DNA of 64,000 bases from Brevibacterium casei CIP 102111 (GCF_900169275.1 NZ_FXZC01000009.1:1-64000); one strand, 5' to 3'; counted from the first letter of the stretch, positions 7,644 through 16,509 are shown. The notes: a model not told the origin generated them from the sequence alone. Made by a program: numbers and translations.

Positions 7644-9209
7644 GTGAACAACTCATCAGCGTCCTCCGAGCCGTCGAGCTCGTCTCAACCGGCGAATCCG
7701 TGGCGAGCACTCTGGGCACTGTGCGTCGGCTTCTTCATGATCCTCGTCGATTCGACGATCGTCTCCGTTGCGATGCCCGACATCATGGCGTCGCTCGGCG
7801 CCGACATCAACGCGGTCGTGTGGGTGACGTCGGCGTACCTGCTCGCCTATGTCGTACCGCTGCTCATCACGGGTCGACTCGGTGACAAGTACGGCCCGAA
7901 GAGGGTCTACCTCGTCGGTCTCGTCGTGTTCACCCTGGCGTCGCTGTGGTGCGGGCTGACGGCCAGTGTCGGAGCGCTCATCGCCGCCCGCGTCGTCCAG
8001 GGACTCGGAGCTGCGGCGATGACGCCGCAGACGATGGCCGTGATCACGCGCGTCTTCCCGCCGGACCGGCGCGGTCCCGCGATGGGACTGTGGGGTGCCG
8101 TGGCGGGCATCGCCACGCTGCTCGGACCGATCATTGGGGGACTGCTCGTCGATGGTTTCGGCTGGGAGTGGATCTTCTTCGTCAACGTGCCCGTGGGGCT
8201 CATCGGCCTCGTGCTCGCGTGGCGTCTGGTCCCGCGCCTGCAGACGCATCCGCACAGCTTCGACTGGCTCGGTGTCGTCCTCTCCGCGTGCGGGATGTTC
8301 CTCCTCGTCTACGGAATTCAGCAGGCGCACGCGGTCGAATGGGGTCCGCTCATCGGGCCGATCACCGTGCCGTTCGTCATCGGGGGCGGGTTGGCCTTCC
8401 TCGTGGCGTTCGTGCTGTGGCAGAAGCACACCACCGCCGAGGTGCTCGTCCCCCTCTCGCTGTTCCGTGACCGGAACTTCTCGCTCGCCTGCGTCGCCAT
8501 GACGACCGTCGGATTCGGTGTCACGTCGATGGCGTTCCCGTTCATGCTGTGGGCGCAGAACGTCCTCGGGTACACCCCGACCCAGGCGGCGCTGCTGCTT
8601 GCGCCCATGGCCGTCGTTTCGACGCTGCTCGCCCCGTTCGTGGGCCGGATGGTGGACACGGGCAATCCGCGGCTGCTGGCGGGGATCGGGCTGGCGGCGT
8701 TCTCTGTGGGACTGTTCTGGTTGGGCGCACTCCTCGATGCGAACTCGTCGCCGTGGAGGGTGGTGCCGGCGATCGTGCTGCTGGGCGTGGCCAACGGATT
8801 CATGTGGGCACCGATCAGTTCGACAGCGACGCGGAATCTGCCGCTGCACTACGCGGGCGCTGGGTCAGGTGTGTACAACACGGTGCGTCAGGTCGGGGCG
8901 GTGCTCGGCAGTGCGGCGATCGCTGTGGCGATGGAGGCCCGGCTTGAGGCCAACATCGGTGATGCCAGCGGCATGGCCGGCGGCGGAGAAGCCGGTGTGG
9001 GAGGTTCCGGTGGGGCGGGGGCTTCCGGTGGGGCTGGGGCTGGCGCGGGTGGTGCCGGCGGTGGGGGAAGCGTCGGCATGCCGGACGCGATCGCTTCCGG
9101 CTTCGCGGACGCGATGGGACAGGCGCTTTGGGTTCCGGCTACGGTCGTCGTCATCGGCTTCATCGCTGTGATGTTCTTCGAGCGGAGGAAGTCCCGTGCG
9201 GAGAGGTGA
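7644..9209 (+). CDS. MFS transporter, DHA2 (14-TM, EmrB/QacA) drug-efflux family
   Basis: A 521-residue membrane protein with about 14 hydrophobic helices. The DHA2 markers are present: motif D1-like FFMILVDSTIVSVAMPDI in helix 1, GRLGDKYGPKRVYLVG between helices 2 and 3 (motif A), and RVVQGLGAAAMTPQTMAVI plus WGAVAGIATLLGPIIGGLLV (motifs B and C of antiporters). It should export drugs or other toxic compounds against protons. The loop before the last helix (about residues 435-485) is a long Gly/Ala tract unusual for the family. The start is GTG at 7644 behind a GAGGATGAGG site. It diverges from the flavoprotein gene, a common arrangement for a detoxification pair; no regulator lies next to them. 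Confidence 0.9.
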   Translation: MNNSSASSEPSSSSQPANPWRALWALCVGFFMILVDSTIVSVAMPDIMASLGADINAVVWVTSAYLLAYVVPLLITGRLGDKYGPKRVYLVGLVVFTLASLWCGLTASVGALIAARVVQGLGAAAMTPQTMAVITRVFPPDRRGPAMGLWGAVAGIATLLGPIIGGLLVDGFGWEWIFFVNVPVGLIGLVLAWRLVPRLQTHPHSFDWLGVVLSACGMFLLVYGIQQAHAVEWGPLIGPITVPFVIGGGLAFLVAFVLWQKHTTAEVLVPLSLFRDRNFSLACVAMTTVGFGVTSMAFPFMLWAQNVLGYTPTQAALLLAPMAVVSTLLAPFVGRMVDTGNPRLLAGIGLAAFSVGLFWLGALLDANSSPWRVVPAIVLLGVANGFMWAPISSTATRNLPLHYAGAGSGVYNTVRQVGAVLGSAAIAVAMEARLEANIGDASGMAGGGEAGVGGSGGAGASGGAGAGAGGAGGGGSVGMPDAIASGFADAMGQALWVPATVVVIGFIAVMFFERRKSRAER

Positions 9210-9230
9210 CTCGGCTTGTGCCGACTGATG

Positions 9231-10121
9231 TCACTGACAGTCGGGGCCGTCGGGATTCGTCGCGCAGTCCTCGTCGACGAGGTAACGGTGGAATCGGTAG
9301 ACATCGATCGCCAGCTCGTTGCTCGCCACGTAGGCATAGCCGTCGATGGGAATCCACGGGCCGCCGTCGACCGAGAACTCACCGCTGAAGGTCGTCGTCA
9401 TGCTGACAGTCGTCGGGCCGACCTTCTGGAAGTCGTGGCCGATGACCGGGTCGTCGCCGGGTTTCGGCTTCGATCCCTTCTTGGTCGTCGTCGCGCCGGT
9501 GCCGTCGCCGAAGTCCCAGTTGTACTTCTCGGGTGTGACTTTGACCGTGACGGCGTAGCCGAGGAGAGTCATGTCGATGTAACTGACATCGGCGTCGGTC
9601 CAGAACGCCGCGGGTTTGCCGATGACCGCCCAGTCCTTGGGCCATGCACTGATCTTGGGTGCAGGGATGTCGAACGTCTGGAACTGTGATTCGGGGATCT
9701 CGGTCGGCGGTTCCGGCCGAGCAGGACCCCCGCCTCCACCGCCGCCACCTGGCGGATCGGGAAGGTCCGCGCAGATGTAGCCGAGCTCTTCGTACACGCA
9801 GTCGGGCGGACCACTCCCGCCGCCACCGGAGCCCCCTCCACCGCCAGAGCCGCCGCCTCCGCTGCCTCCGCCGCCTCCGCTGCCTCCGCCGCCGTCAGAT
9901 CCTCCTCCGCCTGAGCCGCCGCCACCACCTCCGGAGCCGCCGCCTCCCGGGCCAGAACCGCCACCTCCGCCGGGATTGTCTACCGAGCAGCTGTTGATGT
10001 TTCTCATGTCGCAACCGGGCCCAGAAGCAACTGCCCTGGCGGAACCAGTCACGACAAACACCAACATCAGGGCAAGTGCAGATGTCACGCGAATCCAACT
10101 CGGAGTTGATGCCTTCAACAC
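9231..10121 (-). CDS. Secreted Gly-rich PKD-like protein
   Basis: A 296-residue exported protein: signal peptide of about 30 residues (hydrophobic core ALALMLVFVVTG, cleavage near ARA or AVA), a 100-residue low-complexity segment of GGGGS-like repeats, and a C-terminal domain with YNWDFGDGTGATTT, the WDFGDG signature of PKD-type beta-sandwich domains. Cysteine pairs flank the Gly-rich linker. GTG at 10121 is taken as start because it overlaps the TGA of the upstream lipoprotein gene and is preceded by AAAGGA. This implies translational coupling and a joint function at the cell surface. Similar PKD proteins sit near Tad-pilus genes in other actinobacteria, but no pilus gene is seen here. Confidence 0.75.
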   Translation of the reverse strand: MLKASTPSWIRVTSALALMLVFVVTGSARAVASGPGCDMRNINSCSVDNPGGGGGSGPGGGGSGGGGGGSGGGGSDGGGGSGGGGGSGGGGSGGGGGSGGGGSGPPDCVYEELGYICADLPDPPGGGGGGGGPARPEPPTEIPESQFQTFDIPAPKISAWPKDWAVIGKPAAFWTDADVSYIDMTLLGYAVTVKVTPEKYNWDFGDGTGATTTKKGSKPKPGDDPVIGHDFQKVGPTTVSMTTTFSGEFSVDGGPWIPIDGYAYVASNELAIDVYRFHRYLVDEDCATNPDGPDCQ

Positions 10122-10771
10122 GAGCGGTCCTTTAGTGTCTGAGCTGCGACCTTCCAACTTCCGTCTTCGTATGTGATCTCGTGCTCCATCGTTGCGAAAT
10201 CCGACGTCAAAGTCGGAGTTTCGTTCTTCGGAGCTAGTGACCATTTGGTTAGATCAAAGCAAAACTGGACATTTACCCTTTCCGGGGAAGCGCTTCCCTG
10301 GATGCCGTCGAACTTCGTAACTGCTACCTTGGTGGGTTCCACGTTGCCGGTGAAAACATAGGACCCGTCCTCTATCACTTGCGAGTCGCCTTGAATCGAT
10401 TCCAGGGCTTCGCCTCTTGCGTAGCGAGAGAATTCCTTCGTGGCTTCATAATCGCCTTTATAGGCTCGGTTGACCACTCGGAAGAACCCATCGAATGCCA
10501 CCAGCGCCCCTTCCACCGCTTCTTTCTCCTCGTCGGTGAGGTCGAGGTCGGTGGTGTACTCGGGAACGGATGGCGAACTTGCCGTTTCTGATGGTTGCGG
10601 CGCTGGGAGCGTCGACGTGGGCGCGCTCACCGGAGAATTGTCAGCACATGCCGTTGTGAACGCGCTCAGGGCGACGATCGCAGCGACTGCAATCGACGCC
10701 CGACTGCGGCGTGTTCCACGCGCGCGATAAAACCAGGGTCGACGAACGGGTGTAGCGAATCCGGTTCTCAT
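10115..10771 (-). CDS. Putative lipoprotein (DUF6318-like)
   Basis: A 218-residue protein with an Arg-rich N-terminus, a hydrophobic stretch and lipobox SAFTTAC (acylated Cys near residue 42), then a Ser/Thr/Pro-rich spacer and a compact alpha/beta domain (about 75-218) that ends in a cysteine. The layout (lipobox, STP linker, domain beginning with a helix around EEKEAVEGALVAFDGFFRV, with an NRAYKGDY motif) resembles actinobacterial DUF6318 lipoproteins, a resemblance judged by eye. The gene is visibly less GC-rich than its neighbours. It overlaps the Gly-rich protein gene by seven bases and is the first gene of the pair. Confidence 0.65.
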   Translation of the reverse strand: MRTGFATPVRRPWFYRARGTRRSRASIAVAAIVALSAFTTACADNSPVSAPTSTLPAPQPSETASSPSVPEYTTDLDLTDEEKEAVEGALVAFDGFFRVVNRAYKGDYEATKEFSRYARGEALESIQGDSQVIEDGSYVFTGNVEPTKVAVTKFDGIQGSASPERVNVQFCFDLTKWSLAPKNETPTLTSDFATMEHEITYEDGSWKVAAQTLKDRSC

Positions 10772-11075
10772 TCCACGCCTCTGTGGTCCGTGATTCCGGC
10801 ACCGTCACTGTCCGGGTGCCCGGGAGCACCACATTATGCGAGTTCCCGCCGATTGAGAACAGATGAAGTTGAATCTGTGGATAACCCGCGCACGAGTCGA
10901 AGGGGCCCAACCGCCCGTTGCACCTCCCACCGATATGGCAGGCGCACGACGCCTCGCGACAAGAGCACGCGGCGACGCGCACATCTGTGGGGAGTAATCT
11001 TGACCGAGGACATGACCGTTGCGCGAGCGACAAGAGCGTGCGCACAATCCCTGCAAGATTGGTATCACCTGAACA
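10772..11075. other. Intergenic region between divergent lipoprotein and ctaG genes
   Basis: No convincing gene is seen. It should hold the two divergent promoters, though neither is clear; TTGCGC near 11028 with CACAAT 18 bases on is the best guess for ctaG. A single perfect DnaA-box 9-mer (TGTGGATAA, 10876-10884) is present without others nearby. Confidence 0.4.
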
Positions 11076-12029
11076 ATGACCGACCTGACGTGGATCCCGA
11101 CTGAAGCCCCTTCGCTGAGCGCATTCCTCGGCTTCGACCTACAGCCCATTCCCGTCATCCCCGTCATCGCCGGGCTTGTCGCCCTCGCCTATACCTTTGG
11201 CTGGATCCGCCTGGCTGTGCAGGGTCGGCCGTGGCCGGCGTGGAGGGGGATCCTCTTCCTCCTCGGGTGTGCGCTGCTCGCCGCGACGATGGGCCTTGCG
11301 ATCGAGGGCTACGGCCAGGTCATGTTCTCGGTCTTCATGTTCCAGCAGATGACGCTGATGATGGCGGTGCCGCCGCTGCTGCTCCTCGGCGCTCCAGGTA
11401 CGTTGCTCCTGCGGTCGACGCCGCGCAATCTTCCCGGCCGGATGGTGCTCAAGACGGCGATCTTCGGACTGCGGTCATGGCCGGGCAAGGTGATCGTCCA
11501 TCCTCTGTTCTCGATTCCGCTCTTCCTTGTCCTCTTCTACGGCCTCTACCTCTCGAACGCGGCGAGCTGGGTCTTCAACCAGGGGATCGGCGTGCACATC
11601 GGGCTCGAGCTCGTCTTCCTCTTCACGGGAATCGTGTTCAACGCGACCCTCATCCCCGCCGATCCGCTGCCGGTTCCCGAATCCCACGTCGTCCGCATCT
11701 TCCACTCCTTCATGGAGGCAGGCCTCCATGCGTTCTTCGGCGTCATCGTCATGATGGCGACCCTTCCGCTGGTCGATCGTTTCGCGCAACTCCCGCCGAG
11801 GTGGGGGATCGACCCGATGGAAGACCAGAAGCTCGCCGGTGGGATCGCGTGGGCCTACGGCGAAGGCCCTGCCGTTCTCATCCTCCTCATCATCCTCATC
11901 ACCTGGTTCCGGCAGGAGTCGAAGAACAACGAGATCCGCGACCGCTCAGTTGCGGAGCACGGTGACAAGGAGCTCGACGCCTACAACGAGTACCTCAAGG
12001 GACTGGCTCGCGGAGAAGAGCGCGGCTGA
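11076..12029 (+). CDS. ctaG: Cytochrome c oxidase assembly protein CtaG
   Basis: A 317-residue membrane protein with about seven helices that matches the caa3-type CtaG family of Gram-positives: the central segment FMFQQMTLMMAVPPLLLLGA followed by a PGTLLLR-like turn, a conserved HIGLELVFLFTGIVFN helix, and SFMEAGLHAFFGVIVMM. These His/Met-containing helices are thought to help deliver copper to the oxidase. The terminal 45 residues are a charged cytoplasmic tail. In actinobacteria this gene is often separate from the oxidase operon, as it is here. The ATG at 11076 has no strong ribosome site. Confidence 0.88.
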   Translation: MTDLTWIPTEAPSLSAFLGFDLQPIPVIPVIAGLVALAYTFGWIRLAVQGRPWPAWRGILFLLGCALLAATMGLAIEGYGQVMFSVFMFQQMTLMMAVPPLLLLGAPGTLLLRSTPRNLPGRMVLKTAIFGLRSWPGKVIVHPLFSIPLFLVLFYGLYLSNAASWVFNQGIGVHIGLELVFLFTGIVFNATLIPADPLPVPESHVVRIFHSFMEAGLHAFFGVIVMMATLPLVDRFAQLPPRWGIDPMEDQKLAGGIAWAYGEGPAVLILLIILITWFRQESKNNEIRDRSVAEHGDKELDAYNEYLKGLARGEERG

Positions 12030-12331
12030 GGCTCCGCTGGTCGTGTTTTGCCCCGGTGTCATCACCGGCGCGTAAGATCACCCGCAACCAGGCCGAACCC
12101 GCCGCGTCGATCAGCTGCAACCAAGCCGAACCGACCGCGTCGATCGGCCTCACGCCCCAGCCGACCGGGGACCACTGCTAAGGCGTTCGGAGAGTCACTG
12201 CGCACATTCGCCCCTGATCAGAAGCGCAGACCACCACACACCCAGCACACTTGAGAACAAGAACAGTTGACGAGGGATTCGAAGCGCATAGAACAGGAGT
12301 CAAATAATCGAACAAAAAACAAAGAAAACCA
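12030..12331. other. Intergenic region turning AT-rich ahead of the HNH gene
   Basis: No gene is seen. The first part holds a weak hairpin (CCGGTG-TCAT-CACCGG, 12053-12068) and a two-copy 33-bp repeat. The last 80 bases are strikingly AT-rich with A-tracts just upstream of the HNH promoter, possibly an UP-like element or a sign that this module moved in as a unit. Confidence 0.5.
12084..12149. repeat. Two-copy 33-bp tandem repeat
   Basis: Copies at 12084-12116 and 12117-12149 share GCAACCA-GCCGAACC and CCGCGTCGATC with five differences. It lies downstream of ctaG. Confidence 0.6.
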
Positions 12332-12358
12332 TTGACAACACCGAAACACGTGTATACT
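12332..12358 (+). promoter_or_regulatory. Strong vegetative promoter of the HNH endonuclease gene
   Basis: A perfect -35 TTGACA (12332-12337), a 15-base spacer and TATACT (12353-12358). Consensus quality like this is rare in the window. The start point would be near 12364. Confidence 0.7.
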
Positions 12359-12363
12359 AGGAG

Positions 12364-12383
12364 CATCAACACCGACGTTGATG
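12364..12383 (+). promoter_or_regulatory. Hairpin/operator at the 5' end of the HNH mRNA
   Basis: CATCAAC-ACCGAC-GTTGATG, a perfect 7-bp inverted repeat at the predicted transcription start, ending one base before the first ATG (12385). It may be a repressor operator or an RNA hairpin that limits translation. Confidence 0.45.
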
Positions 12384-12384
12384 A

Positions 12385-14907
12385 ATGGACCAGGAGGCCA
12401 TGACTCTCACCCCGGACCGCACCCCGAAGAAGCCGAAGCGCCACGCTCCGACTCCCTCGCAGGATGCGCCCGGGCCCGATGAGACGTCGACGAACCCCCG
12501 CAGGACACCCGCGGCTGATGGTCCACGTGACGAGGCGATCAGCGAAGAACTCCAGTCACTGCGCGACCAACTCGCCCAGGCCGGATTCGACCTCACCGGC
12601 CACCCCCTCGCCGACGACTTCGACGCCCTCGACCCCGTCACCACCAACGCCCCGGTCCCCGAGGACCCCGCATTCGACTACTTCTCCACCATCGATGACT
12701 CCGACATCGACCTCTTCGGACCTCGCCGAGACAACGGCGGAGAAGAGGCGGACGAGTGGCCCGGCGATGCTCCCTCACAGGACCCCGAACACCCGATCCC
12801 AGACGACACCGCCCATCCCGGCGACCTGCCCGCGACCGCCCGCAATGGCCAGTCACAGTCGGTGCCGTCGACTCCCGCGAACTCAACCAACACCCCGGGG
12901 CCCTTCGCTTCCGGCTCGTCGATCCCGCAGTCTCCTGATGACTCCACAACGTCGGTTCCCGTCGGCACCCCCACCACGGACACCTCGGAGACTGTCGGCA
13001 CAGGCACCGTCGAGACGGCTGATGCTCCTGGGTGGGTGAGTCGCCACCCTCTGCTCACTGACACCGCGTGGGCGGACCTGTCGGGGTTCGCTCCGGAAGT
13101 CACGACCAGCATCACCACCCTCATGGACTTCAGCACCGGGCTGCGCTCCTTCGACCGGCCCATGGGCCCGGATGAGGCTCTCCTGCTCATCGATGGCACC
13201 GAGGCCCTGTCCCGGATCACCGAGGCACTCTCCACCCTGGCACTGTCCGTCTACGAACGCGTCGGAACACCAACTGACACAGGAGCCAAGGACACGAAAT
13301 CCCTCATCCGCGACCGGCTCAACCTCACCCCGACCGAAGCGAACCGGCGTACCGAGTTGGCGAAGAACCTCGGGGGCAGGGTCGATACCACCGGACAAGC
13401 CCTGCAACCGTTGTGTCCGGAAGTCGCCGAAGGCCTCCATGCGGGCATGCTCTCGGCCGGGCAGGCGAAAGCCATCGATGACTGCCTTGATGACCTGCCC
13501 GCCTGGGTGTCAGCCGAGCAGCGGGCGGATGTGGAGAAACGCCTCGTCGACTACGCACCCCAGGTGCGGGTGAAGGATCTGCGGGGCATCTTCGACCGGA
13601 TGCTTGCCTATATTGATCCCGACGGGGCCAAACCTCGTGAGGAGACCCCGCGCACGGACTATTCGGTGACGATCCGGCCCAAGCGCAACGGGGACTGGGT
13701 GCTCGGGGGACTGCTCGACCCGGTGTCCGGGGCGGCATTGAACGGGTTGCTCACCTCCCGCATCCACTCAGCCACCCCCGACGGTACCGCCGGCGGTGCC
13801 GGTGTCGGTCACAGCAACGCTGACGCAGACCAGGGCGACGCGCCTCTGGCAGGCGAGAATGCCTCGAAGACCGCGCCCCCCGGGTGCTCCGGCGCATCGA
13901 CAGACGGCAGTAGTGCTGCTGGGGGCCAAGATGCGCTCTTCGAGATTGTCGATCAGGTCCTCCACGGGGAGCTCCATGATGCGCCTCTGCCGATCCCGCA
14001 GGCACCCCCAGACTGGGCAGTCCCGCCTGCCACCGACGACTCCTACACGCTCGGCAACGGTGACGGCGACGGCACGGGTTCTGCCACTTCGGCCGGAATC
14101 ACCGATCCGACCAACACCACAGGCGGCGTGGCTACCGGTTTCCCGGTTGGTGTCGGGGTGCGTGAGGACGGCACCCCGGTCGACCTCACCGGGCAGCGGC
14201 CTTCGGCGCGGGCGTGGATCTATGAACGCTTCGCGACCCTGATCTCTCGGATCAGCATGGACCAGGCCGGTACCGGGTCGCCTTACGCTCTCGTGGTGAC
14301 CGCGACCGCTGAGGATCTCGCTCTCCGGACTGGGGAGGGCACGACCGGGGTCGAGACCCTGATCCCGATCCACGAACTGGCCACCAACGGGCTCAACGGG
14401 GACGTGTTCTTCCACCTCATGAGTGAGACCGCGCACACGATGCAGGTGATGACGGAGAAACGGTTCGCGAACAAGAAACAGGTCGCGGTCATCACCGCCC
14501 GTGACAAGGGGTGTACGTTCCCCGGGTGTGATGCGCCCCCGGGGTGGTGCGAGGCCAACCATGTGGTGCCCTGGGCCAGGGGTGGGAAGACGACGATCAA
14601 CAATCTGGCTCTGGCCTGCAGTGCCCACCATCACCTGTTGGATCGCTCCGACTGGGAGATGCTCATGCTTCTGGATGGGCGTCCGGCGTGGAGACCACCG
14701 GCGTCGGTGGATCCTGCCCGACGACCACTGTTGCATCCGCGGTTCCTGGCCGAGGAGATCATCGCGTCTCTCTTCGACGACCACCCTGACGAGTCCGGGC
14801 CCAGCATGGAGAACTCCGACGGTCTCGCGGCGGAGTCCGTGGATGAGCGCAACAGGTCTGACGGGGACGAGGCCGGCAGTAATGACTGGCCGGACGCGGC
14901 TGGGTGA
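12385..14907 (+). CDS. HNH endonuclease of the DUF222 (13E12-repeat) family, extended form
   Basis: An 840-residue protein, longer than the usual 400-550 of this actinobacterial multicopy family. Layout: about 240 residues of acidic, Pro/Thr/Ser-rich disordered sequence; the DUF222 helical domain (about 265-470); a Gly/Ala-rich linker (about 465-600); and the HNH nuclease near 708-755 (KGCTFPGCDAPPGWCEANHV, then WARGG, NNLALAC, HHHLLD). Cysteine pairs bind a structural metal and the histidines are catalytic. The family's biological role is not established. Two starts are possible, 12385 and 12400; AGGAGG lies only 2 bases before the second, so the first is kept. The promoter is unusually strong and AT-rich, and a hairpin covers the 5' end of the mRNA. 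Confidence 0.85.
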   Translation: MDQEAMTLTPDRTPKKPKRHAPTPSQDAPGPDETSTNPRRTPAADGPRDEAISEELQSLRDQLAQAGFDLTGHPLADDFDALDPVTTNAPVPEDPAFDYFSTIDDSDIDLFGPRRDNGGEEADEWPGDAPSQDPEHPIPDDTAHPGDLPATARNGQSQSVPSTPANSTNTPGPFASGSSIPQSPDDSTTSVPVGTPTTDTSETVGTGTVETADAPGWVSRHPLLTDTAWADLSGFAPEVTTSITTLMDFSTGLRSFDRPMGPDEALLLIDGTEALSRITEALSTLALSVYERVGTPTDTGAKDTKSLIRDRLNLTPTEANRRTELAKNLGGRVDTTGQALQPLCPEVAEGLHAGMLSAGQAKAIDDCLDDLPAWVSAEQRADVEKRLVDYAPQVRVKDLRGIFDRMLAYIDPDGAKPREETPRTDYSVTIRPKRNGDWVLGGLLDPVSGAALNGLLTSRIHSATPDGTAGGAGVGHSNADADQGDAPLAGENASKTAPPGCSGASTDGSSAAGGQDALFEIVDQVLHGELHDAPLPIPQAPPDWAVPPATDDSYTLGNGDGDGTGSATSAGITDPTNTTGGVATGFPVGVGVREDGTPVDLTGQRPSARAWIYERFATLISRISMDQAGTGSPYALVVTATAEDLALRTGEGTTGVETLIPIHELATNGLNGDVFFHLMSETAHTMQVMTEKRFANKKQVAVITARDKGCTFPGCDAPPGWCEANHVVPWARGGKTTINNLALACSAHHHLLDRSDWEMLMLLDGRPAWRPPASVDPARRPLLHPRFLAEEIIASLFDDHPDESGPSMENSDGLAAESVDERNRSDGDEAGSNDWPDAAG

Positions 14908-14979
14908 GAGGGCACAGCCCTGCCTGCAGTCGATTCTGGGCACAGCCCGGTCCCCAGGGGAGTGCCGGTCAGTGTCGAA

Positions 14980-15558
14980 CTATTTCTTCGCTGCTTTCGC
15001 TGCGGCCTTGGCCTGCTTCTTGAACGCCCGGACCTCCTGGAGGGTGTCCTCGTCGACAACATCAGCGATCGAGCGGCGACTGCCCTCGGTGCCGTAGTCA
15101 CCAGCGGCCTCACGCCACCCCGACGCCTGCAGACCGAACTGCTTGCCGAGGAGAGCGAGGAAGATCTTCGCCTTCTGCTCCCCGAATCCCGGGAGCTTCT
15201 TCAGCCGCTTGAGCACCTCGGCACCCGTCGGATCCCCGCTCGTCCAGATCGCTGAGGTATCGCCGTCGTAATCATCGACGATCGCCTCGGCGAGCTTCTG
15301 CACTCGCGCCGCCATCGACTTTGGGAACCGATGCACAGCCGGCTTCTCGGCGAACTTCTCGAGGAACTCATCCGGGTTCATCTCAGCGATCTCATGCACA
15401 TCGAGCTTGCCGAGTCGGTCGGCGAGCTTCGCCGGACCTGCGAAGGCGACCTCCATCGGCACCTGCTGGTCAAGGAGCATTCCGGTGAGCAAGGCGAAGG
15501 GGTCATCGGCGAGGAGTTCGTCGGACTTCGGATCACCTGAGAGAAAGACGGTAGTCAT
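14980..15558 (-). CDS. HhH-GPD base-excision DNA repair family protein
   Basis: A 192-residue protein of the HhH-GPD glycosylase superfamily, short actinobacterial type. The N-terminal helices contain DPFALLTGMLLDQQVPMEVA, and the helix-hairpin-helix motif is LKKLPGFGEQKAKIFLAL (about 132-149). The catalytic Lys of bifunctional glycosylases (in LxGVGxKTA) is represented by the Lys-rich EQKAK, and no Fe-S cysteines follow. It presumably removes damaged bases but its lesion is unknown. The start is taken at MTTVFLSGDP (15558), where GGGGAG directly abuts the ATG, so initiation could instead be leaderless. The C-terminus is an Ala/Lys-rich tail. It is convergent with the HNH gene; 72 bases separate them. 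Confidence 0.82.
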   Translation of the reverse strand: MTTVFLSGDPKSDELLADDPFALLTGMLLDQQVPMEVAFAGPAKLADRLGKLDVHEIAEMNPDEFLEKFAEKPAVHRFPKSMAARVQKLAEAIVDDYDGDTSAIWTSGDPTGAEVLKRLKKLPGFGEQKAKIFLALLGKQFGLQASGWREAAGDYGTEGSRRSIADVVDEDTLQEVRAFKKQAKAAAKAAKK

Positions 15559-15775
15559 CTCCCCATATTCGCATGTCCCGTGGCGACCTGCCATTGTCCG
15601 ATTCGCAACATGGGCAGCCGGCGGCCGTGACCGCGGGTCTGGCAGATCGCGATTCGATCGAGCTCGACTTTTTTGGGAGGACAACCTCGACTTTCCCTGC
15701 GAAGAGAACTCTGCCGCTTCCGGCCGAAGAGGCATAAGGTGGACTCGCAACCGACGCGAGAGAGGGCGGCGTGAC

Positions 15776-16111
15776 ATGAGTGAAGCGGTCGAGTACTTCG
15801 AAAGCGAACAGAACGACAACCGTGTCAGCACAGGGGTCTACAGGCTCAGGCTCGAGGTGCGAGAGGACGAGGACTTCGCCCAGAAGGGCATGGTCGAGAT
15901 GACTGAGGACGGCACAGAGCTCATGCCGCGAGAATTCGTCGTCCACTATGAGACTCGCGAAGATGCCGACGATGCCTACAGCCGGATCGCCGAGGTGCTC
16001 GGCGACGACGAGACCATCCACTTGGAGAAGCGCAACGGCACCGGGCAGTTCACTGAGTGGATCCAGCTCGAGCCCGAAGACTTCTATGTCGACCCCGGTT
16101 CGGACAGTTGA
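15776..16111 (+). CDS. Hypothetical acidic protein
   Basis: A 111-residue, strongly acidic, soluble protein (MSEAVEYFESEQNDNR start) with predicted strands and no Cys, signal or membrane segment. The stretch FVVHYETREDADDAYSRIAE suggests an alpha/beta fold. The family is not recognised. The ATG at 15776 was chosen because the coding pattern begins there and it follows a CACGAG/GGCGGCG-rich leader; a GTG five bases upstream is out of frame. It lies 14 bases before the YchJ-like gene on the same strand, so the two may be co-transcribed. Confidence 0.6.
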   Translation: MSEAVEYFESEQNDNRVSTGVYRLRLEVREDEDFAQKGMVEMTEDGTELMPREFVVHYETREDADDAYSRIAEVLGDDETIHLEKRNGTGQFTEWIQLEPEDFYVDPGSDS

Positions 16112-16125
16112 GGTGAGACGCGTTG

Positions 16126-16509
16126 ATGATCTGCCCGTGCTCGGGAATGCCCCCAGGAGCCAGCTTCGAAGACTGCTGCCGGCCCGCCCTTGATGGTCAA
16201 GTGTGGCCCACCACCGCCGAGGCGCTCATGCGTTCGCGCTTCACCGCCTTCAGCCTGAAGAACGCCGACCACCTGTTCCGCACGTGGCACCCTCGCACGC
16301 GACCGACCGATCTCGGAGTCGACGACCTGGTGACATGGACCCGACTCGATGTTCTCGGCACGACCGCCGGCGGCGAAGACGACGGCACGGGAACGGTCCA
16401 CTTCCGTGCCCACTATCGAGACAGCCTCGGCGAACACGTGCTCGAGGAGAACTCGTCGTTCGCCCGTCGCGCGGGCCGTTGGCTCTACCTCGGACCCGCC
16501 GACGGGTGA
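16126..16509 (+). CDS. YchJ-family (UPF0225) metal-binding protein
   Basis: A 127-residue protein with the YchJ hallmark: an N-terminal SEC-C-like zinc motif CPCSG...FEDCCRPAL (Cys at 3, 5, 17 and 18 region) and the following TAEALMRSRFTAFSLKNADH, then WHPRTRP, conserved through the family. The C-terminal half is the NTF2-like part with ENSSFARRAGRWLYL. Its role is unknown; the SEC-C zinc motif is otherwise found in SecA and chaperone-linked proteins. The ATG at 16126 is used rather than the overlapping TTG three bases upstream because the family begins with the MxxCPCxS motif. A small hairpin follows directly. Confidence 0.88.
   Translation: MICPCSGMPPGASFEDCCRPALDGQVWPTTAEALMRSRFTAFSLKNADHLFRTWHPRTRPTDLGVDDLVTWTRLDVLGTTAGGEDDGTGTVHFRAHYRDSLGEHVLEENSSFARRAGRWLYLGPADG

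Noticed and set aside
10876..10884. Perfect DnaA box (TGTGGATAA)
   Set aside because: Only one box, no cluster, no dnaA/dnaN nearby and no AT-rich unwinding region, so not an origin.
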